In this document: one piece after another, positions 1-8,247 of the stretch
How the letters are laid out: each line of letters starts with the position of its first letter
Position numbering within the stretch: position 1 is the first letter of the stretch
Assembly (NCBI RefSeq): GCF_036346855.1
Contig: NZ_CP107841.1
Location: forward strand, 682,001 to 746,000
From: Streptomyces europaeiscabiei
Lineage (GTDB): Bacteria; Actinomycetota; Actinomycetes; Streptomycetales; Streptomycetaceae
Direction of reading: 5' to 3'
DNA length: 64,000 nt
Position numbers and translations under genes: made by a program
The notes under the pieces: model-generated
What the model was told of the DNA's origin: nothing
Database searches by the model: none
The model's input: the letters and a program-made list of their open reading frames with translations, nothing else

Positions 1-1133
1 TCGGTACGGACGGGTTGCTCCACGCGGCCGGTGGCAGGACGGGCGATCCACTCCCCGGTGAGGCCGGCGGAGGCGTCCGGCGGAGTGAGGCCCAGCCCGG
101 CTCCAATACCGGTGGCCTTGTGGCCGGTGGTCATGCCACGAGTCCAGGAGGGCAGCCGGGCTTCGCGCGACGACGGCTGCTCGGGGCGCGTCCGGGGCCG
201 GTGCGTGCCGTGAGCGGACTCGGGCGGGGCAGGGAGCGAGACGACGGTCGGCACAGGGGAGCGAGCCGGTGCCGCCGCGGTCGCCGCCCGCCCCTCGCCG
301 ACCCTGCGGCCCACCTCGCGCGCGTCGTGCGGCCGTTCCTCGGGCTCCTTGGCCAGCAGGTCCAGGATGATCCGGTCGAGGTACTCGGGCACCTCGTCGC
401 GATGGCTGCGCGGGGGCCTCGGCGCGGTGTCGCGGTGGCCCATGAGGACCGCCCAGGCGTCGTCGAGGTCGAACGGCGGTGCCCCGGTGGCGATCTCGTA
501 GAGCACACACCCGAAGGAGTAGAGGTCGCTGCGCCGGTCGACCTGGTCGCCGCTGATCTGCTCCGGCGACATGTAGTGCGGGGTGCCCATCGCGATGCCG
601 GTGCCGGTGAGGCGGGAGGCGAAGGTGACGTCGCGGCCGAGGCGGGCGATGCCGAAGTCGCAGATCTTCACGGTGCCGTCGGTGAGAAGCATGATGTTCG
701 CGGGCTTCAGGTCACGGTGCACGATGCCCTGTTGATGGGTGTGGGCGAGGGCGGCGGCCACCTGGTCTGCGATCTCGACGACCGCTGGGACGGCCAGCGG
801 ATGGTGTCCGTTGTCCTCCAGGAGCTGGCTGAGGTTGCGGCCCTCCAACAACTCCATGACGAGGAACAGCACCCCGTCGAACTCGCCGAAGTCGTGGACG
901 ACGGTCACCCCCCGGTGCTGGAGGGCGGCCGCGACGCGCGCCTCGCGCCGGAAGCGTTCCCGCAGGACACGGGTGAACGACCGGTCGGGCTGGGTGTTGA
1001 CGGGCTTGAGACACTTGACCGCGACCAGCCGCCCCAGCGACTCGTCCCTCGCGCGCCAGACCTCGCCCATCCCCCCGCGCCCGATCCGATCGAGCAGCCG
1101 GTACCGGCCCTGGATCAGCCTGGTGTCCGCCAT
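1..1133 (-). CDS. Serine/threonine protein kinase (3' part outside window)
   Basis: Hanks-type Ser/Thr kinase, expected to phosphorylate target proteins at the membrane or in the cytosol. The translation starts MADTRLIQGRYRLLDRIG and shows the glycine loop GRGGMGEVW (about residues 18-26), the ATP-binding lysine in VAVK, the catalytic loop HRDLKPAN (His about residue 139), DFG, and the activation segment GTPHYMSPEQ. The kinase domain is complete. A Pro/Ser/Ala-rich linker follows and runs off the left edge after about 377 residues, so any transmembrane or sensor domain lies outside the window. The ATG start was chosen because it sits immediately before the family's usual GRYRLL segment. Confidence in the family is high; substrates cannot be inferred. 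Confidence 0.93.
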   Translation of the reverse strand, partial: MADTRLIQGRYRLLDRIGRGGMGEVWRARDESLGRLVAVKCLKPVNTQPDRSFTRVLRERFRREARVAAALQHRGVTVVHDFGEFDGVLFLVMELLEGRNLSQLLEDNGHHPLAVPAVVEIADQVAAALAHTHQQGIVHRDLKPANIMLLTDGTVKICDFGIARLGRDVTFASRLTGTGIAMGTPHYMSPEQISGDQVDRRSDLYSFGCVLYEIATGAPPFDLDDAWAVLMGHRDTAPRPPRSHRDEVPEYLDRIILDLLAKEPEERPHDAREVGRRVGEGRAATAAAPARSPVPTVVSLPAPPESAHGTHRPRTRPEQPSSREARLPSWTRGMTTGHKATGIGAGLGLTPPDASAGLTGEWIARPATGRVEQPVRT

Positions 1134-1186
1134 CGCCAACGATGCCCCCGTATCCGTACGGACCCGCCGTCCCCTGAGCTCTGTCG

Positions 1187-1270
1187 TTCGGATCAGGTCC
1201 GGGCCGCGAGGCTCGGCACGCCCACCGGTGGTCATTCGGCGCCCTTCGCCCGAAGCCGACCTGATCCGAA
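1187..1270. repeat. 13-bp inverted repeat between kinase and DUF2236 gene
   Basis: TTCGGATCAGGTC at 1187-1199 is perfectly inverted as GACCTGATCCGAA at 1258-1270, with 58 bases between. Both neighbouring genes are on the minus strand, so this could be a large stem-loop terminator after the DUF2236 gene, or an operator for the kinase. A smaller hairpin (TTCG...CGAA) lies inside. Confidence 0.5.
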
Positions 1271-1301
1271 GGACAGACCCTGGCCCGTCCAGTATGGCGA
1301 C

Positions 1302-2084
1302 CTATCTGCCGACTTTGTACGGTGCCGGGCGGGAGCCGGGGCCTAGCCGTGACATGGCGCGCAGGATGTGCTTGGGCGGGAGTCGCCAGCGCAGACGTGC
1401 GGGGACACAGCGCAGCAGGGTGCCGGTGTGCCGTAGGCGGCGGGTGACCACGGCCGGTGCGGGGGCCGGCCTGCCGTACAACTCGTGGGCGTACGGCGGC
1501 AGGGAGGCATACGCCAGGTTCGCGACGCGCCGCCACAGTGCTTCTCGTGCCGGTACGAGCAACGGGTGGGTCGGCGGCCGGCGCAGGAAGTCGTCGACGT
1601 CCCGTGCCTTGGGCCCGGCGGCCAGCTCGGGCCGCACCTTCTCGAAGTAGGCCGCCAACTCCGCCCGGTTCCCGGGTGCGTCGTCCGGGGCGAGGCCCAC
1701 CAGGCGGGCACTGACGCGGTGTTCGCCGACATAGCGGTCGGCGGCGGCCTCGGTGAGGGGGTAGCCGGAGCGACGCAGGATGTGCAGGTAGGAGTCGATC
1801 TCGGCACAATGCACCCAGAGCAGCAGCTCGGGTTCGTCGACGCCGTACCGCTCCCTCGTGTCCGGTTCGGTCGCCGAGACCAGGCGGTGGATCTTCCGGA
1901 CGCGGGCACCCGCCTTCTCGGCGGCCTCCGCGGTGCCGTACGTCGTCGTGCCGACGAAGTTCGCCGTGCGCATCAGCCGGCCCCACGCGTCCTTGCGGAA
2001 GTCCGAGTTCTGCATGACGCCGCGCACCGCGCGTGGGTGCAGGGCCTGGAGGTACAGCGCGCGGATCCCGGCGATCCACATCAC
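1302..2084 (-). CDS. DUF2236 / MpaB-like oxygenase family protein, probably 5'-truncated
   Basis: Member of the DUF2236 family, which contains the fungal ER-bound oxygenase MpaB and the heme-binding rubber oxygenase Lcp. The family core is visible: MWIAGIRALYLQALHPRAV at the N-terminus, FVGTTTYG, and a long helical middle with DEPELLLWVH. The open frame continues upstream to about 2150 (QNPTHLDPVMW), but there is no good ATG and an in-frame TGA closes it. Family members normally carry about 25-30 more residues before DPVMW. The GTG at 2084 is the only usable start, and the upstream DNA is transposon-derived, so I infer that the 5' end was lost to a rearrangement near 2100-2150. Whether the remaining 260 residues are functional is unclear. 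Confidence 0.75.
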   Translation of the reverse strand: MMWIAGIRALYLQALHPRAVRGVMQNSDFRKDAWGRLMRTANFVGTTTYGTAEAAEKAGARVRKIHRLVSATEPDTRERYGVDEPELLLWVHCAEIDSYLHILRRSGYPLTEAAADRYVGEHRVSARLVGLAPDDAPGNRAELAAYFEKVRPELAAGPKARDVDDFLRRPPTHPLLVPAREALWRRVANLAYASLPPYAHELYGRPAPAPAVVTRRLRHTGTLLRCVPARLRWRLPPKHILRAMSRLGPGSRPAPYKVGR

Positions 2085-2239
2085 GGGGTCGAGGTGTGTC
2101 GGATTCTGCAGTCGTCTGCGCTGATGTCCGCAGTCCCCTGCATGTGATGTTCAGGGCTTCATGGCGGCGATTCTTCACCGCAGTCTGGCGCGGCCGACCT
2201 GGGTTCACCTGCACTGATGTCGTAGCCCTCTACTCAGCT

Positions 2240-3305
2240 CTACGCAATCAGGGCGTCGCCGCGTCTCGCCCGTTGAGGCGAACCCTGAACGGCGAGGAAC
2301 CCAGTCCAGGAGTGGACCTCGAACAGCAGGTCCGGCAGGTCGATCCTGGGGAGCATCGCTTCCGTGGTGGCCTTCAGCCAGGTCAGTGACTCCGGCTCGC
2401 CCACCGCGCCGAGCTTGTCCACCGACAACCGCGCCCGGCCGCCTCCCTCGGGGACCACGATCTCCGCTTTCGCGTCGTCGCCGACCTCGGCAAGCCGGTC
2501 GGCCATCTGCCGCCACGCCGCATCCAGCCCTCGCGTGAGCTGGGCCAAGCGCTCGTCGGCATCCTCCTCAGGGACAGGCCCGCAAGAACGTCCGGGCGCA
2601 TTGCCTCCCACCGCGGGCCGTCCAGCGGCCGGGCGCGTGGGTCGGCCCACCGGTTCGAGGGGCGGCGAACGCGTCGCGCCGGTTCAGGGCACGGTGCCGC
2701 TGCTCCAGCGTGCACACCACGTACGCGTCCCGGTCTACCGCCCCCTGCGGCAGCTTGGTGTTCGAGAACACCGCCCGCTTCCACATCGCGGGCACCAGCT
2801 CGGCGTCGACCTCGCGGGGCAGCAGCGGTTGGTCCTTGAACCGCCGGCGGGAGAACGCGGGCAGGCGGCGCACCGCCTTCAAGATGCGCCGCCCGGCCGG
2901 GGCCGCGCCCAGCGCGTCCGACTCGCCCAGCAGGGACAGGAAGGGGCGCACAGTGTCGTAGCGCAGGGCAAGCTTCTCGCGCATCGCCACCTCGGCCGAA
3001 CCGTCGTCCTCCGGCACCACGGCCTCGACGGTCGCGAACGCCCCGGCCACCGCCGTACGCGGCACGGCCTCCTCCACCGCCGCCCACAGCGCGGCCACGT
3101 CCAGGTCCGCGTCATGCTCGGCGACCAGGTCCAGCTCCTGGGTGAGGATCTTCGACGCCTTCGCCAGGATGCGGGCCGCCTTCTCCAGCTGCGGCAGCAT
3201 CGCCAGCCGTTCCCGCTGCGACGCCCGCCGGGCTGGACTGATCAGCCGGTTCGCCATCAGCACCGCGAACAGATCCAGCGCGTCATCGACCGCCTGCGCC
3301 TCCAA
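2240..3305 (-). pseudogene. Tn3-family transposase remnant (frameshifted, both ends missing)
   Basis: Three overlapping minus-strand frames join into one Tn3-type TnpA middle segment. The first runs from 3305 (DLFAVLMANRLISPARRAS, LWAAVEEAVPR, VPEDDGSAEVAMREKLALRY, LPQGAVDRDAYVVCTLEQRHRALNRRD). It then shifts near 2640-2660 to a frame with NRWADPRARPLDGPRWEAM and LAGLSL, and again near 2590 to a frame with RGLDAAWRQMADRLAE, GGGRARLSVDKLGA and LPRIDLPDLLFEVHSWTGF. The catalytic DDE domain and the N-terminus are absent, so it cannot transpose. It lies between the truncated DUF2236 gene and an integrase fragment and probably marks an old transposon insertion or deletion. Confidence 0.85.
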
Positions 3306-3311
3306 CCCACG

Positions 3312-3839
3312 ACATACCGAAGAACCTCCGCGTCGCCGGCGTCATCGTGCTCCTCTACGCACAACCCCTCACCCGCATCGTCCGGCTCACCGTCGACGAC
3401 GTCGTGCACGACGGAGAAGCGGTACTCCTCCGGCTCGGGGAACCGGCCTCACCCGTCCCCGAACCGGCCGCTTCCCTGCTGCTGGACTACATCGCCGACC
3501 GCGACCACATGAACACCGCCACCAACCAGGCATCCCCCTGGCTGTTCCCCGGCCGCCGGGCGGGCCAGCCCTTCCGCCCCGACCACCTGTCCGCGCTCCT
3601 CAACGAGATCGGCGTCCCAGTGGCTGCCGCCCGCGGCGCCGCCATCCGGCAACAACTCCTTGAGATGCCCGCTCCCGTCGTCGCGGACGCTCTCGGCTAC
3701 CACGACAAAACCACCACCCGCCTGCTCAACGAGACCGGCGGGACCTGGAGCCGATACGCCGCTGGCGATCACACGAAGTCACCGGCAGGTTGGATTCCTC
3801 GGGGCACCGGCGACAGTTGAATACGCGAGTCCACCAGTA
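3312..3839 (+). pseudogene. Site-specific integrase/recombinase-like C-terminal fragment
   Basis: The plus-strand frame (KNLRVAGVIVLLYAQPLTRIVRLTVDDV ... stop at 3820) resembles the C-terminal half of the long tyrosine-recombinase-like proteins common in Streptomyces accessory DNA. Recognisable blocks are SPWLFPGRRAGQPFRPDHL, AAIRQQLLEMPAPVVADALGYH and GGTWSRYAAGDH. The N-terminal DNA-binding part is absent, and the fragment begins directly at the end of the transposase remnant. I read it as a broken mobile-element gene. Its last ~150 bases recur downstream at 6049-6197. Confidence 0.7.
3691..3839 (+). repeat. 149-bp direct repeat, copy 1 (integrase 3' end)
   Basis: Aligns without gaps to 6049-6197, with about nine bases in ten identical (some 16 mismatches by eye). 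It encodes the integrase-like tail YHDKTTTRLLNETGGTWSR. The two copies lie 2,358 bp apart in the same orientation and bracket the AraC/cupin/SGNH block. Confidence 0.85.
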
Positions 3840-3864
3840 AACCGCCGGTTCGTACACTGCGAGG

Positions 3865-4701
3865 GTGGAAGACCATAGGGCCACCAGGATCTATGCACGT
3901 CCGGCGCCCGCCTTGCGGCGGTACGTCGGCTCGTATGTCGGTTTCGATCTTCGTGGGTTCCCGGCGGGGGTGCACTGCGGTCCGCCGGGCCGCGTGCTCA
4001 CTGCGGTGATCAGTCTGTCCGGCCCTTTGGAGGTGGCGGCAGGCGTCGACGACGGGTCACCGGTCACCCGATTCGGCAGCGTGGCCGGCGGTCTGATGCG
4101 CCGGTCCGTCGCGATCCACCACGACGGACGCCAGGAAGGCGTGCAGGTGTCGCTGACACCGCTCGGGTCCCGGGCCGTCTACGGCATGCCCGCCGCTGAT
4201 CTCGCCCACCGACTGGTCCCACTCGACGAGCTTCTCGGAGCGCTCGGCGTCGAGCTGGTCGACCGGCTCCGCGCGGCGACGACATGGGCCGCGCGGTTCG
4301 CCGTGCTGGACGAGTTGCTCCTGCGAGCCGTCGGCCGTGGCGCCTGCGGCGACCGCGTGTCCCGGGTGCGCCCCGAGGTGGCCGAGGCCTGGCGCCGCCT
4401 CTTGGCCGCGCGGGGCCGCGTCCAGGTTGGGGCGGTCGCCGCAGAACTGGGCTGGAGCCGTCGGTACCTCACCGAGCGGTTTCGCGGTGAGGTGGGCCTG
4501 TCACCGAAGACCTTCGCCCGGGTTCTGCGCTTCGAGCACGCGCATGAACTGGCCACCACGCACGGCCCGCTTCCGTGGGCCGATGTGGCGACCATGTCCG
4601 GCTACGCCGACCAGGCCCATCTCGTCCGGGACTGGAGCGAGTTCACGGGCCGATCGCCGACAGCCTGGCGTCGCGGCGAAGTCCTGCTCGGGACCGGGTA
4701 G
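3865..4701 (+). CDS. AraC-family transcriptional regulator
   Basis: 278-residue DNA-binding regulator. The C-terminus carries the two helix-turn-helix motifs of the AraC domain: VGAVAAELGWSRRYLTERFRGEVG (about 190-213) and WADVATMSGYADQAHLVRDWSEFTGRSP (about 238-265). The N-terminal ~150 residues are an uncharacterised sensing half of the kind seen with DUF6597. The start is GTG at 3865. The gene lies just upstream of a cupin and an SGNH hydrolase on the same strand and is the likely local regulator. The block is bracketed by the 149-bp repeats, which suggests that it arrived as a unit. Confidence 0.88.
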   Translation: MEDHRATRIYARPAPALRRYVGSYVGFDLRGFPAGVHCGPPGRVLTAVISLSGPLEVAAGVDDGSPVTRFGSVAGGLMRRSVAIHHDGRQEGVQVSLTPLGSRAVYGMPAADLAHRLVPLDELLGALGVELVDRLRAATTWAARFAVLDELLLRAVGRGACGDRVSRVRPEVAEAWRRLLAARGRVQVGAVAAELGWSRRYLTERFRGEVGLSPKTFARVLRFEHAHELATTHGPLPWADVATMSGYADQAHLVRDWSEFTGRSPTAWRRGEVLLGTG

Positions 4702-4785
4702 TCGCCGACCGCGCCGCCCATCGCGTCGGCTTCTGTTCCCTTTCCTTCAAGACCACCCGATTGCCGTCCTGTGACGATCGTCGGC

Positions 4786-5253
4786 ATGAGACTCGTCAAC
4801 CACGAACCCAACGCCATCGACCTGCGGACCACCCCCGTGCACCTCGGGCTGGGATCGAGAGCGAAACCCGTCGAGGGCTTCGCCTGGGACCCGGAGGTGC
4901 TCCATGCCTACAGCGCCGCGGTCGCGGCGGACGGCGCCGAGGGCCGGATGGTGACGATCTTCGACGGCGACGGCCCCGGCGACCATTGGGAGCGCCACCC
5001 CGCCGGCGACGAACTGGTCGTCTGCCTCAGCGGGTCGGTGACGGTCACCCGCGATGTGGACGGAGTGCCCGACCGGGTTGTGCTCGGGCCGGGCGAGGCC
5101 ACCGTCAACCCGGCCGGGACATGGCACGCGGTCGACATGGCGGGGCCGGCGTCCATCCTGACCATCACCGCTGGCCTCGGCACCGACCACCGTCCCCGGA
5201 CCGAAGCCCGCCCGACCGAGCACACCGGCACGTCCGGCCCGCGAACACCGTGA
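4786..5253 (+). CDS. Cupin-domain protein
   Basis: Small single-domain cupin of about 155 residues. Conserved pieces are the first cupin motif region (GDHWERHPAGDELVVCLSGSVTV, about 70-92) and the second (GPGEATVNPAGTWHAVDM, about 110-127), which supply the usual His/Glu metal-ligand positions. Start choice: ATG at 4786 (MRLVNHEPN) is preferred over the GTG at 4771, although no strong Shine-Dalgarno is visible for either. The stop TGA overlaps the GTG of the next gene, so the two are probably translationally coupled. The substrate is unknown; such cupins may be isomerases, oxygenases or mere sugar binders. Confidence 0.8.
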   Translation: MRLVNHEPNAIDLRTTPVHLGLGSRAKPVEGFAWDPEVLHAYSAAVAADGAEGRMVTIFDGDGPGDHWERHPAGDELVVCLSGSVTVTRDVDGVPDRVVLGPGEATVNPAGTWHAVDMAGPASILTITAGLGTDHRPRTEARPTEHTGTSGPRTP

Positions 5254-5969
5254 CGACCCGTGTCGCGTGCCTCGGCGACAGCCTCACCCGCGCGCAGCTC
5301 AGCGTCGACTACCTGGACCTTCTCGAACGACGCCGCCCTCCCGGCGACGTACGGCTCGCCCGCTTCGGCGTCAACGGCGACTTCGCCCACAACCTCTCAC
5401 GGCGTCTCGATGCTGTCGTCGCGGACCCACCCGACGTGATCACCGTACTGATCGGGACCAACGACGCCCGAGCGAGCCTCGCCGGCTACCCCATCGAGCG
5501 GGCCATGAAGCGCAAACAACTCCCCGAGCGCCCGTCGGCCGGCTGGTTCCAGCAGTGCCTGGGAGCCGTCGTCGAACGGCTGCGAACGGAGACCGACGCG
5601 ACGATCGCTCTGCTGTCCCTCCCGGTCCTCGGCCAACAACTCGACGGAGCTGCGGCACGGGCATCACAGGCGTACAGCCGCATGATCGCCGAGGTCGCCA
5701 CCACCAACAAGGCGACCTACCTCCCGCTCCACGAACGCCAGACCGAGGAACTACGCCAGGCGGACCCGCCGCCGATCCCCTACCGGGACCCGACGCCCGC
5801 GGCGAGCGTCAGCGTCCTCGTCCGGCACGCCGTGCTGCGCCGCAGCCTCGACACGATCTCGCGGCGCCGAGGTCTCGTGCTCACGACCGACCACATCCAC
5901 CAGAACAGCCGCGGCGCCGCCCTTGTCGCCGAGGTCATCGACACCTGGCTCCCGACCCGGAGCGCGTAG
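5250..5969 (+). CDS. SGNH/GDSL-family hydrolase
   Basis: 239-residue esterase/lipase-like enzyme of the SGNH fold. Block I is CLGDSLT with the nucleophile Ser near residue 9. Block II Gly lies in FGVNGDF, block III is LIGTNDA with the oxyanion Asn, and block V is DHIHQNSRGAALVAE with the Asp-His pair. No signal peptide is present, so it should act in the cytosol on a small ester, probably the product of neighbouring metabolism. The GTG start overlaps the cupin stop (GTGA). Long plus-strand frames that extend further upstream run through the cupin gene in another frame and are not credible. Confidence 0.85.
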   Translation: MTTRVACLGDSLTRAQLSVDYLDLLERRRPPGDVRLARFGVNGDFAHNLSRRLDAVVADPPDVITVLIGTNDARASLAGYPIERAMKRKQLPERPSAGWFQQCLGAVVERLRTETDATIALLSLPVLGQQLDGAAARASQAYSRMIAEVATTNKATYLPLHERQTEELRQADPPPIPYRDPTPAASVSVLVRHAVLRRSLDTISRRRGLVLTTDHIHQNSRGAALVAEVIDTWLPTRSA

Positions 5970-6048
5970 CCGGTTCCGGCGGCGGCCCCTTTCCTGCGTA
6001 TTCGGTTCCCACCCCTACCGGGGCAGGCAACGACAACCGGACCATCTC

Positions 6049-6197
6049 TCTCGGCTACCACGACAAAACCACCACCCGCCGGCTCAACGAGACCGGCGGG
6101 ACCTGGAGCCGAAACGCCGTTGGGGATCACACACGGTCACCGGCAGATTGGGTTCCACGGGGAACTGGCAACAGTTGATTACGAGAGTCCGCCAGTA
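6049..6197 (+). repeat. 149-bp direct repeat, copy 2
   Basis: Second copy of the segment at 3691-3839, gapless alignment at a constant offset of 2,358. It also encodes YHDKTTTRRLNETGGTWSR, but here the reading frame is detached from any integrase. It ends the AraC/cupin/SGNH block and could be a recombination scar. The flanks 5970-6048 and 6198-6273 show no gene. Confidence 0.85.
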
Positions 6198-6273
6198 TCA
6201 CACCCGGGGATCCCCGTGGGTTCAAGGAAACCGAAGCTCCTTCAGCCTGAACCCACGGGTCCACCGGTCTGCT

Positions 6274-6783
6274 TCAGGTCGGTAGATCCGTGGGTTCGGT
6301 TGGAACACGAGGGTGCTGTGCAAGCCGAAGAGCTTCGGCCGTGACTTCGGCGTCCACCTGTGCCTGTGTTCTGTCGCCGCATTCAAGGATGTCGTAGTCG
6401 TCGTCCAGGTTGGCGAGTCGCTCTGCCAGAGGCAGCTCGTGCCCGAAGCGCTGGTGGATCCTGAAAGCCAGCTCGCGTGGCGTCAGTTCGCCGGCCAGCA
6501 TCCGGGCGGCAAGTGCGCGCGCGGCGGCTTCCTGTCCGGCAACGCTGCCCGCTGAGTGGAAGGTGAGGCCCAGTTCATCGAGTGCCGGGGGAAGGAGGTC
6601 GGGGACGTCGTAGTCCGCCTCCGCGCGTGTGCACGCGGCCAAGATCCGCAGGGCAGGACTGTCGAGGCCGGCGACGAGTGCATCACAGGCAGCAGTGACG
6701 ACGTCGGTTGCGCGGATCTCGCCCATGCTCCAGAGAACGGCGCGGTCCTGAAGCTCGCGGGCTGCTGGTTCGGTCGACGACAT
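6274..6783 (-). CDS. Hypothetical protein, 169 residues
   Basis: I do not recognise a characterised family. The protein is acidic, soluble and helical (ELQDRAVLWSMGEIRATDVVTAACDALVAGLDSP at the start, AARALAARMLAGELTPRELAFRIHQRFG in the middle, and an acidic NLDDDYDILE near the end). There is no signal peptide or membrane segment. The overall composition resembles small cytosolic proteins often found near mobile elements in Streptomyces, including immunity-type proteins, but that is only an impression. Codon use is typical, so I consider it a real gene. It lies alone between integrase remnants. Confidence 0.65.
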   Translation of the reverse strand: MSSTEPAARELQDRAVLWSMGEIRATDVVTAACDALVAGLDSPALRILAACTRAEADYDVPDLLPPALDELGLTFHSAGSVAGQEAAARALAARMLAGELTPRELAFRIHQRFGHELPLAERLANLDDDYDILECGDRTQAQVDAEVTAEALRLAQHPRVPTEPTDLPT

Positions 6784-6826
6784 CCGTCCATGATCTCGTC
6801 AGTCGGTTGAGCAGGTCGAGTGGGTT

Positions 6827-7003
6827 TCACTGCGATGCCTGCTCGGCGGGTTCTCCCAGAAGCGCGCGTGCTGAGTCCGCGTAGCGGATGGCGGTCTTCT
6901 CGTCGATGCCGAAGACCAGTGCGAGGTGGAGCGGGTCGGCGCCGTGGGTGAGGGGCTCTTCGAGTTGCCGGGCGAGTCGTCCGGCAGGTCTCCCATGCTT
7001 CAC
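6827..7003 (-). pseudogene. C-terminal remnant of an integrase-associated protein
   Basis: The minus-strand frame ends GRPAGRLARQLEEPLTHG, ADPLHLALVFGIDEKTAIRYAD, SARALL. This resembles the C-terminal tail of actinomycete tyrosine-recombinase-like proteins (my recollection of the family, not a search). Only about 55 residues remain. It is consistent with the other mobile-element debris at 2240-6197. Confidence 0.5.
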
Positions 7004-7009
7004 ATCAGG

Positions 7010-7369
7010 GAGCGGCGATCGGTGAAGGCACATGTGGAGCTCACGGATCGGGGGAGGCGACGGACCACCGTCGCCGACGTGGCGCACCGGTGGGGCTTCT
7101 CCGGCCAGGCCGTCCTCGCCGAGTTCGGTTGCCCGGTCGCCGTCACCCTGCTGATCGGGTTCCTCCTCGCCTACCCCGCACGGGCCCGCCGGCTCCCCCT
7201 CACCCTCGCCCCGGCCACGGCACTGATCGTCGGCGTTCTCGGTCCGCACAGCGGCGGCGCGACCAACCCTGCCCGCCAGCTCGGTCCCGCACTCCTGTCC
7301 GGGGAATCCGGCTACCTGGCTGTCTACCTGATCGCCCCCACGTACGAGGTGGTCGTCACCCGTCCCTGA
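7010..7369 (+). pseudogene. Chimeric remnant: AraC HTH fragment joined to aquaporin C-terminus
   Basis: One open frame contains two unrelated pieces. Residues encoded by 7040-7105 (ELTDRGRRRTTVADVAHRWGFSG) match the second helix-turn-helix of an AraC-type activator. From about 7120 to 7369 the frame reads like the end of a MIP/aquaporin channel: a hydrophobic helix (VAVTLLIGFLLAY), the second NPA loop (GPHSGGATNPARQLGPALL) and YLAVYLIAP. Neither part is complete. I infer a deletion that fused two neighbouring genes. Confidence 0.65.
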
Positions 7370-7385
7370 TGACCGCATGAAAGCG

Positions 7386-7429
7386 GGAGCCCGGGCACAC
7401 GGAGGTGGCTTCGTGTGCCCGGGCTCCCG
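7386..7429 (+). terminator. Strong intrinsic hairpin terminator
   Basis: GGGAGCCCGGGCACACG at 7386-7402 pairs perfectly (17 bp) with 7413-7429 around a 10-base loop. It directly follows the stop of the aquaporin remnant, so it is probably the surviving terminator of that gene. Confidence 0.85.
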
Positions 7430-7710
7430 GCGTCGCAGGCATCTCCAGGGTTGAGGAGATCGCGCAAAACCGTACCGGCCACCAGCCGCTGCCAGGCTCG
7501 CACCTGTGTCCGCGGAGATGGCCCTGCTCGTGGTCGCGCAACGTCGGCCTGCTCGGTGTCCGAGTACTGCGGCGCTCTGCAGAGGCCCGGTCCGCCCAGA
7601 TCTGGGCAACAGCCTCAGGGGGCGCCTGGCACGGAGCTGCACACCACGACCGCGCCGACAGTCCTCTTCCGAGCCTCCGGGGCCCGCTTGATCATCGGCG
7701 GTCTGCCCAA
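7430..7710. other. Stretch with no recognisable gene
   Basis: Several overlapping open frames exist but none resembles a protein family, has a convincing start, or shows typical codon bias. It lies between a terminator and the 3' end of the HxlR gene. I see nothing here that can be supported. Confidence 0.5.
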
Positions 7711-8139
7711 TCAGCGCGCGTCAGCCGTAGCAAAGCGCTCCCGGTGTTGGCGGATCTCGTCATGGTGATCGGCGGCCCAGCCGATCAGGGAACCCACGAT
7801 GCCGATCAAGCTGGCACCGAGGGGAGTGAGGGCGTACTCCACGCGCGGTGGTACCTCGGCGTAAGCGGTCCTGGTGACCAGGCCGTCCTGGTGGAGCTGG
7901 GCCAGGGTGCGGGAGAGCATGCGCTGGGAGATGCCGGGGATGCCGCTCTGCAGGTCCTTGTAACGCATCACGCCACCGCCCCGCAGGCTGATGATCACCA
8001 TCAGCGTCCACTTGTCCCCGATCCTCTCGAGGACCTGGCGGATGAAGTCGGCGTGTTCGACCGGGACGGCGCTGCAGGGGACCGGGAGCGCCAGGGTGTC
8101 CGGAGCGGCGGCGTTCTTCTGAGCTGCTACGGCCTCCAT
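7711..8139 (-). CDS. HxlR-family winged-helix regulator
   Basis: 142-residue DNA-binding regulator. The HxlR/DUF24 core is clear: QVLERIGDKWTLMVIISLRGG (about 32-52), RYKDLQSGIPGISQRMLSRTLAQLHQDGLVTR (recognition helix and wing), PPRVEYALTPLG, and a C-terminal helix for dimerisation. A Cys lies near residue 20 (PCSAVPVEH), at the position used by redox-sensing HxlR proteins such as HypR and YodB. The ATG at 8139 was chosen because GGAAGG sits 8 bases upstream. It is divergent from a DsbA-like thiol oxidoreductase followed by an azoreductase, the classic arrangement of a quinone/diamide/electrophile-responsive repressor and its regulon. The 8140-8247 intergenic should contain the operator. Confidence 0.9.
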   Translation of the reverse strand: MEAVAAQKNAAAPDTLALPVPCSAVPVEHADFIRQVLERIGDKWTLMVIISLRGGGVMRYKDLQSGIPGISQRMLSRTLAQLHQDGLVTRTAYAEVPPRVEYALTPLGASLIGIVGSLIGWAADHHDEIRQHRERFATADAR

Positions 8140-8247
8140 TACGGACACCTTCCTTCGGTTGCGGACACGAGTGTTCCTTTTGTACAGCCTTCCATACTGG
8201 CGCATGATGGCGCTACATACCAAGCGTAAGTATTGGAGGTGAGCGCC

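Noticed and set aside
15..1346. 443-codon plus-strand frame at the left edge
   Set aside because: It is antisense to a clearly recognisable Ser/Thr kinase with all catalytic motifs.
7386..7429. Transposon terminal inverted repeat
   Set aside because: The two arms are only 10 bases apart and follow a stop codon, which fits a terminator rather than an element end.
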